Positions 39,121 through 52,475 of a stretch of DNA of 64,000 bases are shown here, one piece after another; within the stretch, counting starts at the first letter, position 1; the number at the start of each line of letters is the position of its first letter. The notes below the pieces were generated by a model. The model had not been told where the DNA came from and did not search any database. It saw only the letters and a list, made by a program, of their open reading frames with translations. Both the position numbers and the translations under genes were made by a program. Source of the stretch: Antedon bifida (Eukaryota > Echinodermata > Crinoidea > Comatulida > Antedonidae). The DNA lies in the NCBI GenBank assembly GCA_963402885.1, contig OY727093.1, positions 7,885,501-7,949,500 of the forward strand, in the 5' to 3' direction.

Positions 39121-39235
39121 TCACTCATTTCATTTCATTTTGATTTATTTATTCGACATCAAAAATGTTTTGGGACCCCAAAATCAATAAAGTAACCATA
39201 ACATGATATGTCTGGGGCCCCAGAAGAACTTAACT
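39121..39235 (-). mobile_element. Probable LINE/SINE 3' end remnant
   Basis: On the minus strand it runs through palindromic GGGGCCCC and TTTTGGGGTCCCAAAA stem sequences to a tail AATAAATAAATCAAAATGAA. This resembles the nested fragment at 4362-4697. Confidence 0.35.
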
Positions 39236-41019
39236 ACATATTTAGTTATCAATATACGATATACATTTAAAAACATATAAAACAGGCAAAAAAAAGATAT
39301 CACACACTACCCGTAATAAAGATGAAAATCATTGTTAAAAAACATACATCAAATAATAAAACATTAATAGAATATGAATGATGAATTTTAACAAACGCAC
39401 TAGCTGACAGGAAAATTACAATGTTAATCGTTGCTAATTTATTTATTATATTCAAACTATGGAGCGTTTCCTTTCTAATTTCGATAACAACATTAAGCAA
39501 CAATCTCAAGTGTTGCATGCAGTGATTGTAAAATTGATGAAATGTTATTATCGCGGGCAAAACAAATTTAAAATGGTGATGTTATTAAATAATAATAGTT
39601 TTTATTGCAATATACTGATATTTTATTAGGAAAATATTAGCCTGATATCAAGAAAATATTAGCCTAGAGTCATAGATTACATAACTCTGCTATAGGTTGA
39701 CCTCCAAGCCCCGTTTTCAAAAAGTTCTATTGTTTGAAATACTAAACTAAAGTGTAGGCCAAACAGGGAGTCTCTGTAATATATTATGTACATTGTTGTA
39801 TAAAAATGATGTAGTTTTTAGTTAGTGATTACAAAAAGTAACAATTTGGCCACTATCCTGCGGGCTAAAAGAATTGGGATCCTGGTCCGGAGTCATTTTG
39901 TAGCTATGTTTGAATTTGGTAAAGACCGTATTGTGTTTTGACGTACGGCCTAGTAGTGAGTTTAAAATTAGTCAAATAATAATAATAAAAAGTGGTCCAA
40001 AATTAGGATCCTGGTCCGGATTTCCTCCAAAATGTAATGGTGTCTTCCGCGACTATAATAATTATCTGTGGTCGAAATTTGTTAAAGATTCATCTTGTAG
40101 TTTTGATGTTATCCTGCTAACAGACAAACACACACAAACAAGTACATAACTGACTAAAATAACTAACCTCTGTGGCGAGGTAAGGGTGCTTGACTGCTAT
40201 ACGAAACAGGTAGCTTTCGTTCACTTTATTCGTTCATTTTGCTTGACTTTATTCATTAATTTTAGGATTCTGACATATGATTCCTTACTTGTAAAATTAA
40301 GCAATTTCTTTGGTTGGTATAATTGTTGTTGGAACAAAAAGTATCAATGAAAATTATCTCTCTATGACATTTTGTTTAAAATAATGTTTATTAATTCTTC
40401 AGTATACAAAGAATATCAACTATAGTTTGGGACAGTTCCGATTAGATAATGAACCTACTAGCACAGCTTTTAATGATCAAACAAATGTATTATTCAATTC
40501 CTAACATTTAAATGCAATTGGTTTAAATAAGTTTTTATAATTGTGTATAATAGACCCATTCTTAGACAGCGATTCTTAGATGAAAGGAGTAGTTACAAAT
40601 GAACATGTGTAACACCATCTAATATGTCTATTAGTAATACGCCTTCATTTATTAAGTTAATGGTCTTAAAGCACTATCACACACCATTAATTAATCGCAG
40701 AGGAAAAGTCAATGTTTATTGCTAGGGAAGAGTAGAGATCATGAGTCGCAGTGATGTATCAATCCTTAAACAATGACATTTCGTAAACACTATTCAAATA
40801 AATGAATTCTACCCACAAAAAACTTTACGTAAATTATTTTTCTCACGTATACGAAAAAACATTCATACATGCCAATAATAAATAATCTAAAATAATAAAC
40901 AAAAGTAATAACAATAGAAGTAAAAATGAAGTTTTAGAGATTACTTGTATACATATTATTTTTTATATCTTTGTTAGTTTTGTGTTTTTATAGTTTATTT
41001 TGTTTTTACTGTTTGTATT

Positions 41020-41105
41020 GTTTGAGGGTCCCTAATGATCAGCTGATGCTGGATGGACCACCCTCATAAAATATTGTTGAAATAAAATAAATAAAAAATA
41101 AAAAC
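41020..41105 (+). mobile_element. LINE-type 3' end (hairpin plus A-rich tail)
   Basis: GAGGGTCC and GGACCACCCTC pair across a short loop. They are followed by ATAAAATATTGTTGAAATAA and a tail of AAATAAATAAAAAATAAAAA. This terminal arrangement is common in non-LTR retrotransposons; no coding remnant is attached. Confidence 0.5.
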
Positions 41106-41240
41106 ATTTTGTACTGATATGTGCATAATTATTCACCTGCTTAAGACAGGCATAGTTGAAATTATCTACAGTATTATCGATTTAAAATGAATAAAAAGAT
41201 CTTAATTATGAAAGAATATTACACAAAGTTTATAGCTGGC

Positions 41241-41495
41241 ACGCGCGCTTAAACAGTGATGGTGATAGGCAATGTTTGTGTACGCGTGTATCGAAGAAAC
41301 ACTCAATTGACGCGCGCGATCAAACTATGATACTAATTGTATGGATGTATACGCATGCGTCGAAGTAACACTAAATTAACGCGCGCATTCTAATCCTGAT
41401 AGTAATAATTGTATTGATTTTTATAAGCGTGCGAAACATTCAATTGACGCGCGCTTTAAATCGGTGATGACGATAATCGCAGTTTCTGTGCGCTA
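41241..41495 (+). repeat. CGCGCG/TTCAAA-type array, diverged, 4-5 units
   Basis: Cores at 41241 (ACGCGCGCTTAAACAGTGAT), about 41309 (ACGCGCGCGATCAAAC), about 41380 (ACGCGCGCATTCTAATC) and about 41447 (ACGCGCGCTTTAAATC). Each is followed by a TGATR segment, at roughly 70-base spacing. Confidence 0.75.
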
Positions 41496-44413
41496 CTACA
41501 TTAGGGCTAGGCCTATGATGATCATTACCAGCATATGGCTTAACTTATTTTGAAAAGACGAAAGTGTGTTTTGGTTGTGAACTAACAAAGATATAATCTC
41601 ACTTTGAATCTTGGATGAAGCGATTTACATTTTCTTTAATATATTGGTACGTACGTTTGAAATATGACTCGATTAAAACGTTTCCGAACAGGTAAAGACC
41701 GACCATAAAAATGTGTGCCCAACAAAAATAAGAAAAAACAGCTCAAGCTTTAAAGATATATTTGAACAAAAATAGGTTATATCAGATGTCAAAACTTTTT
41801 TCCAAACAATTTAGATTGCATTTCTGCGAAATTTAAAGCAGTGCTAAGTGGTATCATTATTACTGAATCCTAAACGATACTTTTGCATTCGCTAACATTT
41901 TGCAGTTATTGACATTCAGTTCTTAAATGCTATTAGAAACCCGTAAAGCGTCACAGCGCCACCATATACCTAACGCATTTTATCTAAATGAGTTCATTTT
42001 GTCCATTTTCGTAGACATTCACATATTTTGCAAGATCAATTCCATTTGAGCTAATGGAGAAACTGGTAAATTAGTAGCGATTTTCAGATGATTGACAACT
42101 CACTGGTTAGTTCAGAAATAGTCCAGTTTTAAGATGTAATAAAACATTTCCATAATCTTTTGTAAAACGTAAAGACGTCAGAATAAAATGATAATGTTGT
42201 CTATATATAAATTAAATAACTCTTATTAATAAGTATTTGTTGCATAAATTTCTTCATAATATAAATTAGTAATTGTATTAATTTCGTTTTGTTTTTAGTT
42301 TTTTACTTTAAATAGAACTGAATAAAGAAAGACCTTTCTTACAATCAAGATTTTCTTCTGCCAGAATTAAGATTTATTGGAAAAATGCTTTAAAATCAAT
42401 CAATTACTGCTTTTTGAAACACGTATACAATATTCGATACGGTGGTTAGTTTTCTTGTCTTTATGTACAATTTTTCTCCTAAGTAACCCTTGTAAAGATA
42501 TCCTAAATGTTTAAAATTAACTTCTTAGACATTTTAATCTCGGAAAGAAAAATTAGAGGTCTAGCTTATGTTATGACAACATTACAATTCCTAATAACAT
42601 ACAACAAAACATCATTATCTTAGAGAGTGTTTAATTTAGGGTAAAACATTGTAGGTATTTGAAACACTGCCGTAAATGTGCTTGCGAATGAAATGGTAGG
42701 CCTACGATTTTTTTCCGCGTGTAAACTTTGTGATCTTTCGTTACCGACTAAATTCGTATCTTTATTTAGGAAACACTCATCCGCCTACTGCAGAAAATAA
42801 AATAGGACGTATAGGCTTCAACATTTACGACGTTTTTTAAAAATGTAGGCTAGTGTGAATGAGTCTGATAGTGACCCAATAGGACACACGGGTTAATCAC
42901 GAGTGTGTGATCCTATGGGAGTCCACAGCAAGATGGGTAAATGCATTGGTCCCTGGTGTGTTTTCGAAGTGTTCTGGGTTATGGATGCCTTAAGCACAAT
43001 GCTTAAGTATAAACTAATGGTTAACTGACAGTTATATCTGATAAATGCACAATTATATCAAGGATGAGGTTTAGACTGAAATGTATTTTTCGCTATAAAA
43101 AGGAAACACGTAAGTGTGTATCTAAAATGTTTATCAAAAATGTAAAAATTTAAATGATGAAGCCAAAAATTTAATATGCGCGCGTGGGCGCATCTGAAGA
43201 TCCACAGACTATGCTGTTGTCATATAAACCCTAGAGGAATTGTTTTTATTATTAAATTAATAATGAGTTAATAAGTCATTATTTAATAAGATGCCTGAAG
43301 AAATATAACATAATCTTCTAAACAACATTCCAACCATTTTGAACAGTTGCGATACACCGTTATCGAAGCGATTGAGAAGGAAAATAAGCTGAAGATATTC
43401 AAAGTTATACGAGCATGTCATAAACCAGAAATTTGAATAATTAATTAAAGCAGGGTTAAAGTAAAACATCTCGTTTAGTTCCTCTTTTAACAAACAAAAT
43501 CCAGAATAGAATTTACATTTTTAAATCGATTTCGTACGGTACGTATCACAGTGTTGGCATGTATTATGGACGCTTACCACCGGTTACAGGTTTGGCTAAG
43601 TTCTATAATACATGGGTTGGGTGTGACAGGGTTTACATGTGAAACACATGATATTCTCTATCAATTTGCCTAATACCGGAAACATTAAGATTCAGTACCG
43701 AGAATTTAATAGAACAGGCAGCATCTCTATTTTGGGAACACAGTCAATTATTTTAGATTAATATGTTTTAAATTAAATTAGGTTTTAGAAGAAAAATGAA
43801 TAAGTTTCTGAAAATAACAATGTTTACGTGGTCGAGCGGAACGAATGTATATATTTCTATTAATATGAAAACTAACTTCTAAAAAGCACTAAAAGGTTTA
43901 CTGAAACTAAGAGTAAGGTAATTGTGAGCTAGGGTGAATAAAGAGGGCACGACGAGTGGAAGGTCAGACTTAAGAGGAAGTGGAATTGGGATAAAGGGTT
44001 AAAGTAACATATTATTTAGATCAATAGTATAAATACAATAATTCGTGACCATTATTATGATCATCTTCTTTTTTTCTCCTTGACACAAAACTGTCATTTT
44101 TAATAAACATTTTTCACTTCAATATGCATTCTACAGCAGTTTTAAGGTCAATATTAATGTTTTTACATTAAGTTACCGTATAAACCTATTGTTTAAAATT
44201 GTACAGTCTGTTTAAAAAAAGTAACTTTATGATGACTTTTCTTATTGAATTTTTTTACAAGATTAAATTGTATTAGACACTTAATAATAATTCTTATGTT
44301 AATTGTTAACGCAAACTATAAATGCATGATTTATATTTCAATACTTGCAAATATCGAAAATAAGTAATATTCATATCGGCGGTTATCAAAAAACAATTTT
44401 CATAAATTTATAT

Positions 44414-44556
44414 TTAAAGATGTATTGCAATTTTTTGGCCCAAAATTAATAAAATAATTATTTCGCCTTTTATTTAAAAAAATGACGAAATAAACAGTTT
44501 AATTTAACGACTTTTTCCCCCTTTAAATTACGGTTTTATCAGATAAATATTTTTAA
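44414..44556 (+). mobile_element. MITE family B remnant, left part only
   Basis: Starts TTAAAGATGTATTG and keeps AAAATGACGAAATAAACAG and TTTAAATTACGGTTTTATCA in family order. The GTCCCCC block and the right half are missing. Confidence 0.55.
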
Positions 44557-45309
44557 ATAATAATTTAATAATAAGACTAGCTATAATATTATTATTATTG
44601 GTATCTTGGTTTCTTATTAGTATTATATGTTGGTCCACAAGGAAGGATCTACACAATTGTATTGGTTTACAAATTGTTAAAAATACTTGGATAAATATCA
44701 AAAAGAATACTTGTAAAATAATCCTTTATGTAAGGTTTTTAATAGATACATCTTGTTTTAATAAAATAAGACCAATGTAAGCCGATGACGAGGTAACTAG
44801 AATGGTAGTCGGGATGTGATGACGTCATTACCAATTACACCTTTCAAAGATGCGTAAATCAACCATCTTAAGGTATTATGATAATGGGCATGCTAAAGCT
44901 AAACGTTTAAGATATATCACATGAAATTATCACGCATTTCTAAATGGCAAGCTACAATTTTGTATAGTGTTAAAATAATACTGCGGACCAAAATTGAAGT
45001 AGCAGCGCCATTTCGGACGTGCGCCGCGCGTAACCGTGTTAATGCGCGCGACCGGAAAATGTCCAATTCAACTTTGGTTTTTTAAAGTTATCTACCGAGC
45101 AATTATAGCCTATCTAAAAAAAATTGTATTTACATTGCAGTATTATCACATTTCAGTATTAACTGTTTTCACGAACAGTATGATATAATATAGTAATATA
45201 ACATTTTGTTTTTGTATATGGAAGTTACAGAGAATGTGTACATATACATCCGAAAATCTGCAGGATTATCGACAAATTGACCTTTTTTGAGTTTTGATTT
45301 TTTTTTTAG

Positions 45310-45395
45310 ATTTTGATATGCCAGCTGGTTCATTTCCGCTGTTTAATATTGGACGTGATAGGTCACCTTTTACACCAGCATTAGGAAAAGACTAA
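45310..45395 (+). CDS. Orphan candidate terminal exon
   Basis: A strong polypyrimidine tract and TTAG acceptor precede 28 codons that run without a stop to TAA, beginning FDMPAGSFPL and including GRDRSPFTPALGKD. It needs one base from the preceding exon (phase 1), the same phase as the donor of MyoD exon 2 at 24564. It could be an alternative last exon of that gene, the end of an unseen gene, or chance. No family recognised. A CAGCTG E-box lies inside it at 45322. Confidence 0.2.
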
Positions 45396-46072
45396 ACACA
45401 ACAATATATAATACGTTAATATAATTTCAAAAAATGTAAAAGTATATTAAATATCAATAACTTGCTAAGTATTTAAATATTAAAATAGTAATTAAATGAC
45501 AAGAAAAAGAAAAGATGTTGCCACTCAAATCCTAGTCAATCAATACAGCATTTTAGATATGGATGTCTAGATGACAATGTTTGGTGATGCAGTGTGTAGG
45601 CCCTACATTTAATATGAACCAACACGTTTCTCTCAGTACAGGTTTTATATTAAAACGAAAACGTAATTTAGATTAAAACGAAAAAAGAAAATAAACAACC
45701 CATATTGAACAACTAGAAATGGACTATTGTAGAAAGAATACCACCACTAAATTATTTATTCCCAAATACGCAAGCGTTTAGGCTCAATGATTGTCATAAA
45801 AAGTCATATCGTTATGATGGTGTGTAAATTCATTGTTAAATCAAGCTAATTAGCTCATTATCAATGGATTAATTGCCAATACAATCTGGGCTATTAATCA
45901 AAATTAAAGACTGAATAAAAAACATTGACTAGATAATGTTTTAATGGAATATCAATATAGGCCTATTACCTATGAGAACCGACAAATAGGCCTATATAGG
46001 GGGATGTTTCTGAATAGGGATTGGCCGTAGTGTTAGGTATTATCTCTCATTCTCCTCACAGGAATGTGTTCC

Positions 46073-46222
46073 CTTGGTTGGTTCCCACTAGAGACACAAC
46101 GCAAGAACGTAGACGCAAGCGAGTTGACCAATGACAGTTTGAATATTTCATCGCGTGTGATTGGTCAAATCACACTTACATTGCGTTACGCCCTTGTGTT
46201 GCGTCTCTAGTGAGAACCAAGC
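46073..46222. mobile_element. MITE family C (inverted termini, about 150 bp)
   Basis: Left TTCCCACTAGAGACACAACG pairs with right CGTTACGCCC...TTGTGTTGCGTCTCTAGTGAGAACC. Inner TTGACCAATGACA pairs with TGTGATTGGTCAA. No ORF. Confidence 0.85.
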
Positions 46223-48249
46223 TTTGTATTTTTAATAATAATAATGTGATGTGTTTAGTTGTTTTTATCTAATTATTAGTAATATCACCAGAGTATGCTA
46301 TGTTTTCATTCAGGAAAGTGGAAACAACTTTAGGTTACGTAACACATAATTTCCTCATATTATTAACTTTTAAAAAGAGAGGATTAAGTTTGTTTAATAT
46401 CACATCAAAATTATCACGTGATGTGGATTTTAAAAGCTTTTATTTGACCTGGCTTCCTTCCTTGAAGATTATGGGGGGAAGAGCAGAAGACAAAAAAAAA
46501 GTTACGTTGAAACATAGGAATATGATATTATTCAGCGTTAGCAATTCATTTCATTGATGATTTATATTTCTGGTGGAAATAATACATCGTATGCGTTACA
46601 TGCAAGATATTGATTTTGTTCCTGAAGTTCCTTCTTGTAGTACCACGTGACTATTATATCTGTCTCCGTTGGGGGTGATTTGTTCATATTTGCCATTTTA
46701 CGGATTTAAATACATAACTTTCATTGAAAGCACATGCAAAGGCAGAAAAAAAATTTACGGTTAGTTTTGGATCGTAATAGAACAGATCTCTAAGGAGATG
46801 CGTTTAGCGAAGTGGCCAAGCGTCGATACCAGTCACTGATCACTCCCATGGTGCTGTTGTTAAAAGGTTGTTTCCTGCTAATACAATGATGCATACAGGA
46901 GAATACTCGTTATACTAATTTCTCAAACATGTTTAAACAACAAAAAATCCATATATTAATCTTGAATACTAGTTAAGCATTAACTATCAATATGTTATTT
47001 GTATAGTCGAGAGGGTCCTTTAAAAAGCACGAATTTTCTATAGGGAAAGAACCAGTTTCGTGTTGCTAAACCTTATTATGACGCCCAGATTTTTAGATCG
47101 GGTATAAATTTTAATTCGTAATTTTTATCATGAATTCTCCATTGTCTGATTATATTTTATTGTTTTACCATTTTAGGCTTATTATCTTTTTATTATTTTT
47201 CCCCCGTTATGTTTGAACATATAACGATGGATATTCAAATAAAAACGTAAAATCCTGTCATTTATTATTTTAAAGAATCAACGGTATTGTTGACGATGGT
47301 CTAGAAGCTTTAGCTTTTCATAGTCACTGTATCCGAATGTATACACAAAGATACGGTTTGAAACTATTCAATGTAACGTTTTAATCTAATGCAATATCTT
47401 GATATCCGAAAATAAATTAAAATAGTTTAACAGAAATTAATTTGATTTATTACTATAGAACTATTTGATTAGGCCTATTTCAGCTAAAAGATATATATAC
47501 CTGTACATAGAACTGATGGCAGTTATATAATTATTATTTCTAACTAAAGAGGTTAGGGAATCTGTGGCACACATATATTTCGCTAAAAGAATTCTATCAA
47601 AAAAGAATAATAAAAATATAGAACGCAAAATCAAATATAGGCTATAGTGGAAGGTCAAACATAAATAAAGATTATCATAGAAGTGCTTAACTAAAATGGT
47701 CTCAATTAGGCGAATTGTTTAGAGCTCAGACGTATTTGCCACTAAATGACCCGAACGACCCCGCTATGTTATAGTTCGATTTACAGTCTGCTACAATCCA
47801 TTACCGCGCCAATATCTCGATATGCGTCATGATGGAAATCTTCTAGTTATTAAATTCTTCTTTATATCCAAAACAATGTTTTTTTCTCACATTTTTGGAG
47901 AACATAAAAAGTAAATTTCAAGATGATTTAGTTTAGATTTCACACAGTTCTAGATCTGATCCACCACTTTACCTAATCTCTCTTTTAATCCATGTTGTTA
48001 GTGTAAATCCCCTTTTATATTTATAATCCTACACTTAAGATTTAATTCCTGTTTATAAACATAAGAATATGAAGTACGTCGTGAATAGGTACTTTTTGCC
48101 AGACAATGAGCCTCCTAATATACAGTTTGAAAGTTAGTAGTAGGCCTATGTTATGTCAATAGTAGGCTTATGCCTATTTTAAAGTTTTTCCAATAGTTCT
48201 TTTACGGTGGTTTTTGTATCAATGACAGTAATCAAGTAGAGAAAGCGAG

Positions 48250-48498
48250 AACTAAGATCTAGTCATCAGGTGCTACTGAACATTCCGAGGAGCAAACATA
48301 GTTGGAGATTGGACTTTCAGTATTGCTGGACCTAGGCTCTGGAACCACCTACCTTTGAATATTAAACAAACATCATTATTGAGCACCTTTAAGTCACTAC
48401 TCAAAACTCACATTTTCTGATAATTTTGGCAGCGAGATCGGAGCAATGACTGTTGGAATGGTGCTATACAAATCGAACGATTGGTTGATTGATTGATA
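48250..48498 (+). mobile_element. CR1/L2-like LINE, decayed 3' end of the reverse transcriptase ORF and tail
   Basis: 48301-48420 encodes GDWTFSIAGPRLWNHLPLNI then STFKSLLKTHIF and a stop. This is the C-terminal signature of many CR1-group non-LTR polyproteins (family form GDRxFSVAxPxLWNxLP). Upstream, 48249-48305 reads RELRSSHQVLLNIPRSKHS in another frame, so one frameshift separates them. The short 3' UTR ends in GGTTGATTGATTGAT, the usual microsatellite-type terminus. All more 5' parts are absent. Confidence 0.88.
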
Positions 48499-49040
48499 AT
48501 GTATCACATTGGTGGTGATGCTTTTGATTACGGTGATCAATACAATATTGGACATGCCTAGCAAATTTTATTAATATAATTATACCTTTCTTCATTCAAA
48601 TCAGTCAGCTTAAACAAACTTTTAATATTTCATCAACCACTCTTCCACATTCCTCTTTATATGCTTTGTAAAATACACGTATATGTCACTTTAATGCAAA
48701 TACTTAGAAAATCGATCAGTAGAACCGTTTGGAGGTCATGCGTCTATGCGAACAAAAAAAAAGAATCAAAATTAATATCCTAAAATGTGATAATTACGAC
48801 TAGAATCTACTATGAAAATATACGATCGTAAATCTGCCAGAATCTCCGGATATGCATTTTATGGATAATTACATGTGAACGATAAATATTTTTCAAAAGG
48901 TAAAAAATGTCGATAGCATTGCACTTTTCAAACTGCCTATACGTAATCTGTTAACGATGAATGAACGAAGTTTCATGATTTTCAAGAACTTCACTATTAA
49001 TTCTATAGAATAATATTAGCATTTATTAGAATTTCGTTTT

Positions 49041-49442
49041 AAATAACGTAGGCCTAAACTCATTCGATCATGAACCCCTCCAGGACCTGTTTCCCTGGAA
49101 AACCCTCCCCCTTGAGCCGTCAACTAGGTTGATGTACAACAAATAGGCCTAGGCCTAACTGAATGTTACATTTGTCTATCATTTCAGGCCTTTATGCCGC
49201 GAACAATAATAAAATAACTATAGAATAGTATTATATTATATAATATAGAATATTATAATTATATTTTGCATTAAATAACGTAAGTTCATTCGATCTACTC
49301 GTCCAGAACCGGTTTCCCATAAATACCCTCCTCCATGATCCGCCAAATAGGTTGATGTACATCAAGTAGGCCTACAGTAACCGAATGTTACATTTTGTCT
49401 ATTATTTAAGGCCTTTATGCCGTGAACAATAATACAAAACTA
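49041..49442 (+). repeat. Diverged direct duplication, about 175 bp x 2
   Basis: 49041-49221 and 49272-49442 share AAATAACGTA, CATTCGAT, AGGTTGATGTACA, GAATGTTACATTT and GGCCTTTATGCCG..GAACAATAAT in order. They are separated by about 50 AT-rich bases. Confidence 0.88.
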
Positions 49443-52368
49443 TATCTTTGTCCATCATGCTTGATTGGCCTAAACATTTTCAATAAACAGACAGAAATTT
49501 ACTTTAGAAATATTAAAATAATGAATACTTTATAATTTATCACGATGACTATCGAACTTCCCATAATAAAAATGTCTGCGATAAATATGAATATTTTGCA
49601 TTTTCTACATTAAATAAATATTATACATTAAGTTCATCCTCTTCCGTTTTCAAGTAGTAATAGTAGTAGTAACTCACAATATGAAAAGCCAAATCCGTCA
49701 AATTAGCTTTGCATACCACACATATTCCAATAATATTTCGTATACGTCGTAAATCAACTCCTAAGTTTAAGTCATAACTTCCTAATCAATAAATATTCAG
49801 CATTTGTAAAAATGGTTCATATTTTATTGTTATTTATTGTTTTTATCACATTTTAGTGAAATGTGACGTTTTAAAATTTTCTTTCGTTTCCTGCGTACAA
49901 TCGGCATTTTACTCAAAAAATCATACTAAATAACATACCACCATCAAAAGTAACAATTATTATCAATTAAATAATATAATTAATTATTATTTAATATTAT
50001 AACGATATCAATATCTGTATTATAGAAATATTATAGAAATAACAGAGGAATTCCAGTTCGAATATCGGTTGGGATTACCTTTTCACACTCGCGCATTTGC
50101 GTTTTACGAAAAATGACTATTATTATTTTGTATTATTTATTATTATTGCGGTTAAAATGTTCTGGTTTTTTTTTAAACGGAAACCGATATTGTTGTGGGC
50201 CTACTCTTTTAAATAAAAAAAAAATATGGCAAGAAAACGTGAATTACTATAATGTATGTCGCCCCCTAACGACAGAAACCATCACTTGATTTTACTGTGG
50301 TAGGCAAAATAACTCTTACGTCAGACTCTTGTCTAGGTACGCGGTTATTATCAAAACCAACTCGTTTAGAGATTAATGAATTTCCGTTCCTTTATGGCAT
50401 AGCCCTAGTCTTAAAGTATCGATAGCTTAAACAAATTAAATTTTCAACAAGGCAAGTGGAATACCACACTTCATATCCAATCATACATTCATTAAATAAT
50501 GTTTGGGAAGAATAATACACATAATAATAATATGACCAAACCTTGCTGGAGGCCTACAGGCTTATTCTGCACAGAAAAGGCAATAGAAAGAATATATTAT
50601 TTTTAAATTATTAATTAATATTTAACCGTCAATAATTGACGTATGTCAGTTATTAGAAAAGTGTTAGATACTACATTTCAGCCTATATAAGACCAAAACA
50701 AAACAAAATGTTTATTTATCTATTAGGTTTAAATATGTTCTTTTTATCTAAAAAAATAAGATAGCTAAATGGAAAATTAAATGTACAGTAAAAGGACTTG
50801 GATAGTTCAATGCTGAGAGCAAGGAAGTTTTAAATAACGCTGAACTGTGACGTCATTAGCCATCGTGTTATTCTTATCGTTGTGTTATTTCAATTTTTAT
50901 TGATTAATCATTACGAATCCCTAAAATACCAAAGATGCAACATTAACTGACAAGCATTCGATGACAACTCTGTCGGGATGCTAGGCAGCCTTGACCCTTC
51001 ATCTAAGCTAACCTGCCACCCGCCGCTGGATGGTGTCTTCCACTACAAGTTCATGTTTAGGCTAATCCGCCGTCAAATTCCTTAAACCATTTAATATAGA
51101 ATCAAAAGCAACGAATAATGTGTCACAAATTTGTTACAGACATCCAAATGCTTATGGTTATTTAGCGTTTCTCTCAGTGGGAGGACTGAGGCAACGCGAA
51201 GATACCCCCATGGTCGCTCGTATTGAAAGTTGTACATCTTCATTAAACAATTGTCAGACAAACGTTACTAACAATGTTACTAGCTATAGACAAATAAACA
51301 TACAATTGTTAAGTCTATTGTTAGTATTATTTTATTGTATATTTGATGGTATACCCTATTTAATAGATCTCTAACTATCATTGTATTAAACAAGTCCAGT
51401 TGTATAGATTTATCTTTCTAAACATTGTTATGCATATTTTCTTTTTTGCAGGTTTTTTTTCTTTTTATAATTACTAAAAAACCTCAATAAATAAATAGAT
51501 TGAATTAAAATTGCTACTTCATAAATAGCAAGCTTGTCTTTGAAAAATGGCTTTGGCTTTTCAAATTACGATTTCTTGCCTAATATTAATAAGCAACCCT
51601 TGAAAATATAACAATAGACCTGACCTGGATGGTTTGTGTGGATAGCATAGGTAGTAATAAAAATATCTCTTTCTAACACAAATTTCAGTCTACCAATCAT
51701 AACACAGAACGTTTATGAACCATTGAATTATGAGTGATTAACATTAATAGGAAAAAGTATTGTTGTATGATGTTATTTACGATGCCACCTCTCAGACAAA
51801 TTATTCGTAAGTATTTTGTATGTATCACATAGACCTATGCCGATACTAAATTACCTTTTAAATAAAAATTGAATTAACTTTCAATGGTTTGACATAATAA
51901 TCATGAAAATTACATCTTCCTTTCTTTGATCAGTTTAGTAGTATTATTCCTTTTGAACACGTTCTGTTTGACCCGTTGAGTAAGGCGTATAATACCTGGC
52001 CATGACCAAATCAGTCGCCGGAAGTGGAAATATTTTGTTGTCAACGTTCTTTTCTTCTGAATATTAATATCAATACAAATTTCAAATGCATCAACAACAG
52101 ATTTGAGATCATCGGATTTATTGTTTTAATGTTTTTTAAGAATTGTACGAAAAAGAAACTTATGGACCAATTCGGTAATAAAACTACTTCGAGAAAGTAC
52201 AATTTTATGTTAGCTCGATTTCTTTTACGACATTATTACCGCGTTTTAACCTTGGAATATTATATAACATTTTATTCTAGAAAACATGTAAATTAAATGA
52301 ATGGTTATGAAATAACATTAAAAACTGTAATATATTGTTTGTATTTAAAAGCAAAATCATATAAGAAC

Positions 52369-52475
52369 AAGGCCATATACATGGCTGCAGTCGCGTACTC
52401 AAATTTGAGTTAGTGTTTACCGACCGACCAACCGACCGACCATCCGACCAACATAGTGAGCTGTAGAGTCGCGAC
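52369..52475 (-). repeat. Dispersed repeat with (GGTC)n core, copy 2, inverted
   Basis: Reverse complement of 14508-14605: AAGGCCATATACATGG, ACTCAAATTTGAGTTAGTG, a CCGACCGACCAACCGACC core, and CTGTAGAGTCGCG. Confidence 0.85.

Noticed and set aside
51120-51374. 84-codon ORF
   Set aside because: No recognisable motif; a chance ORF with a hydrophobic AT-rich end.
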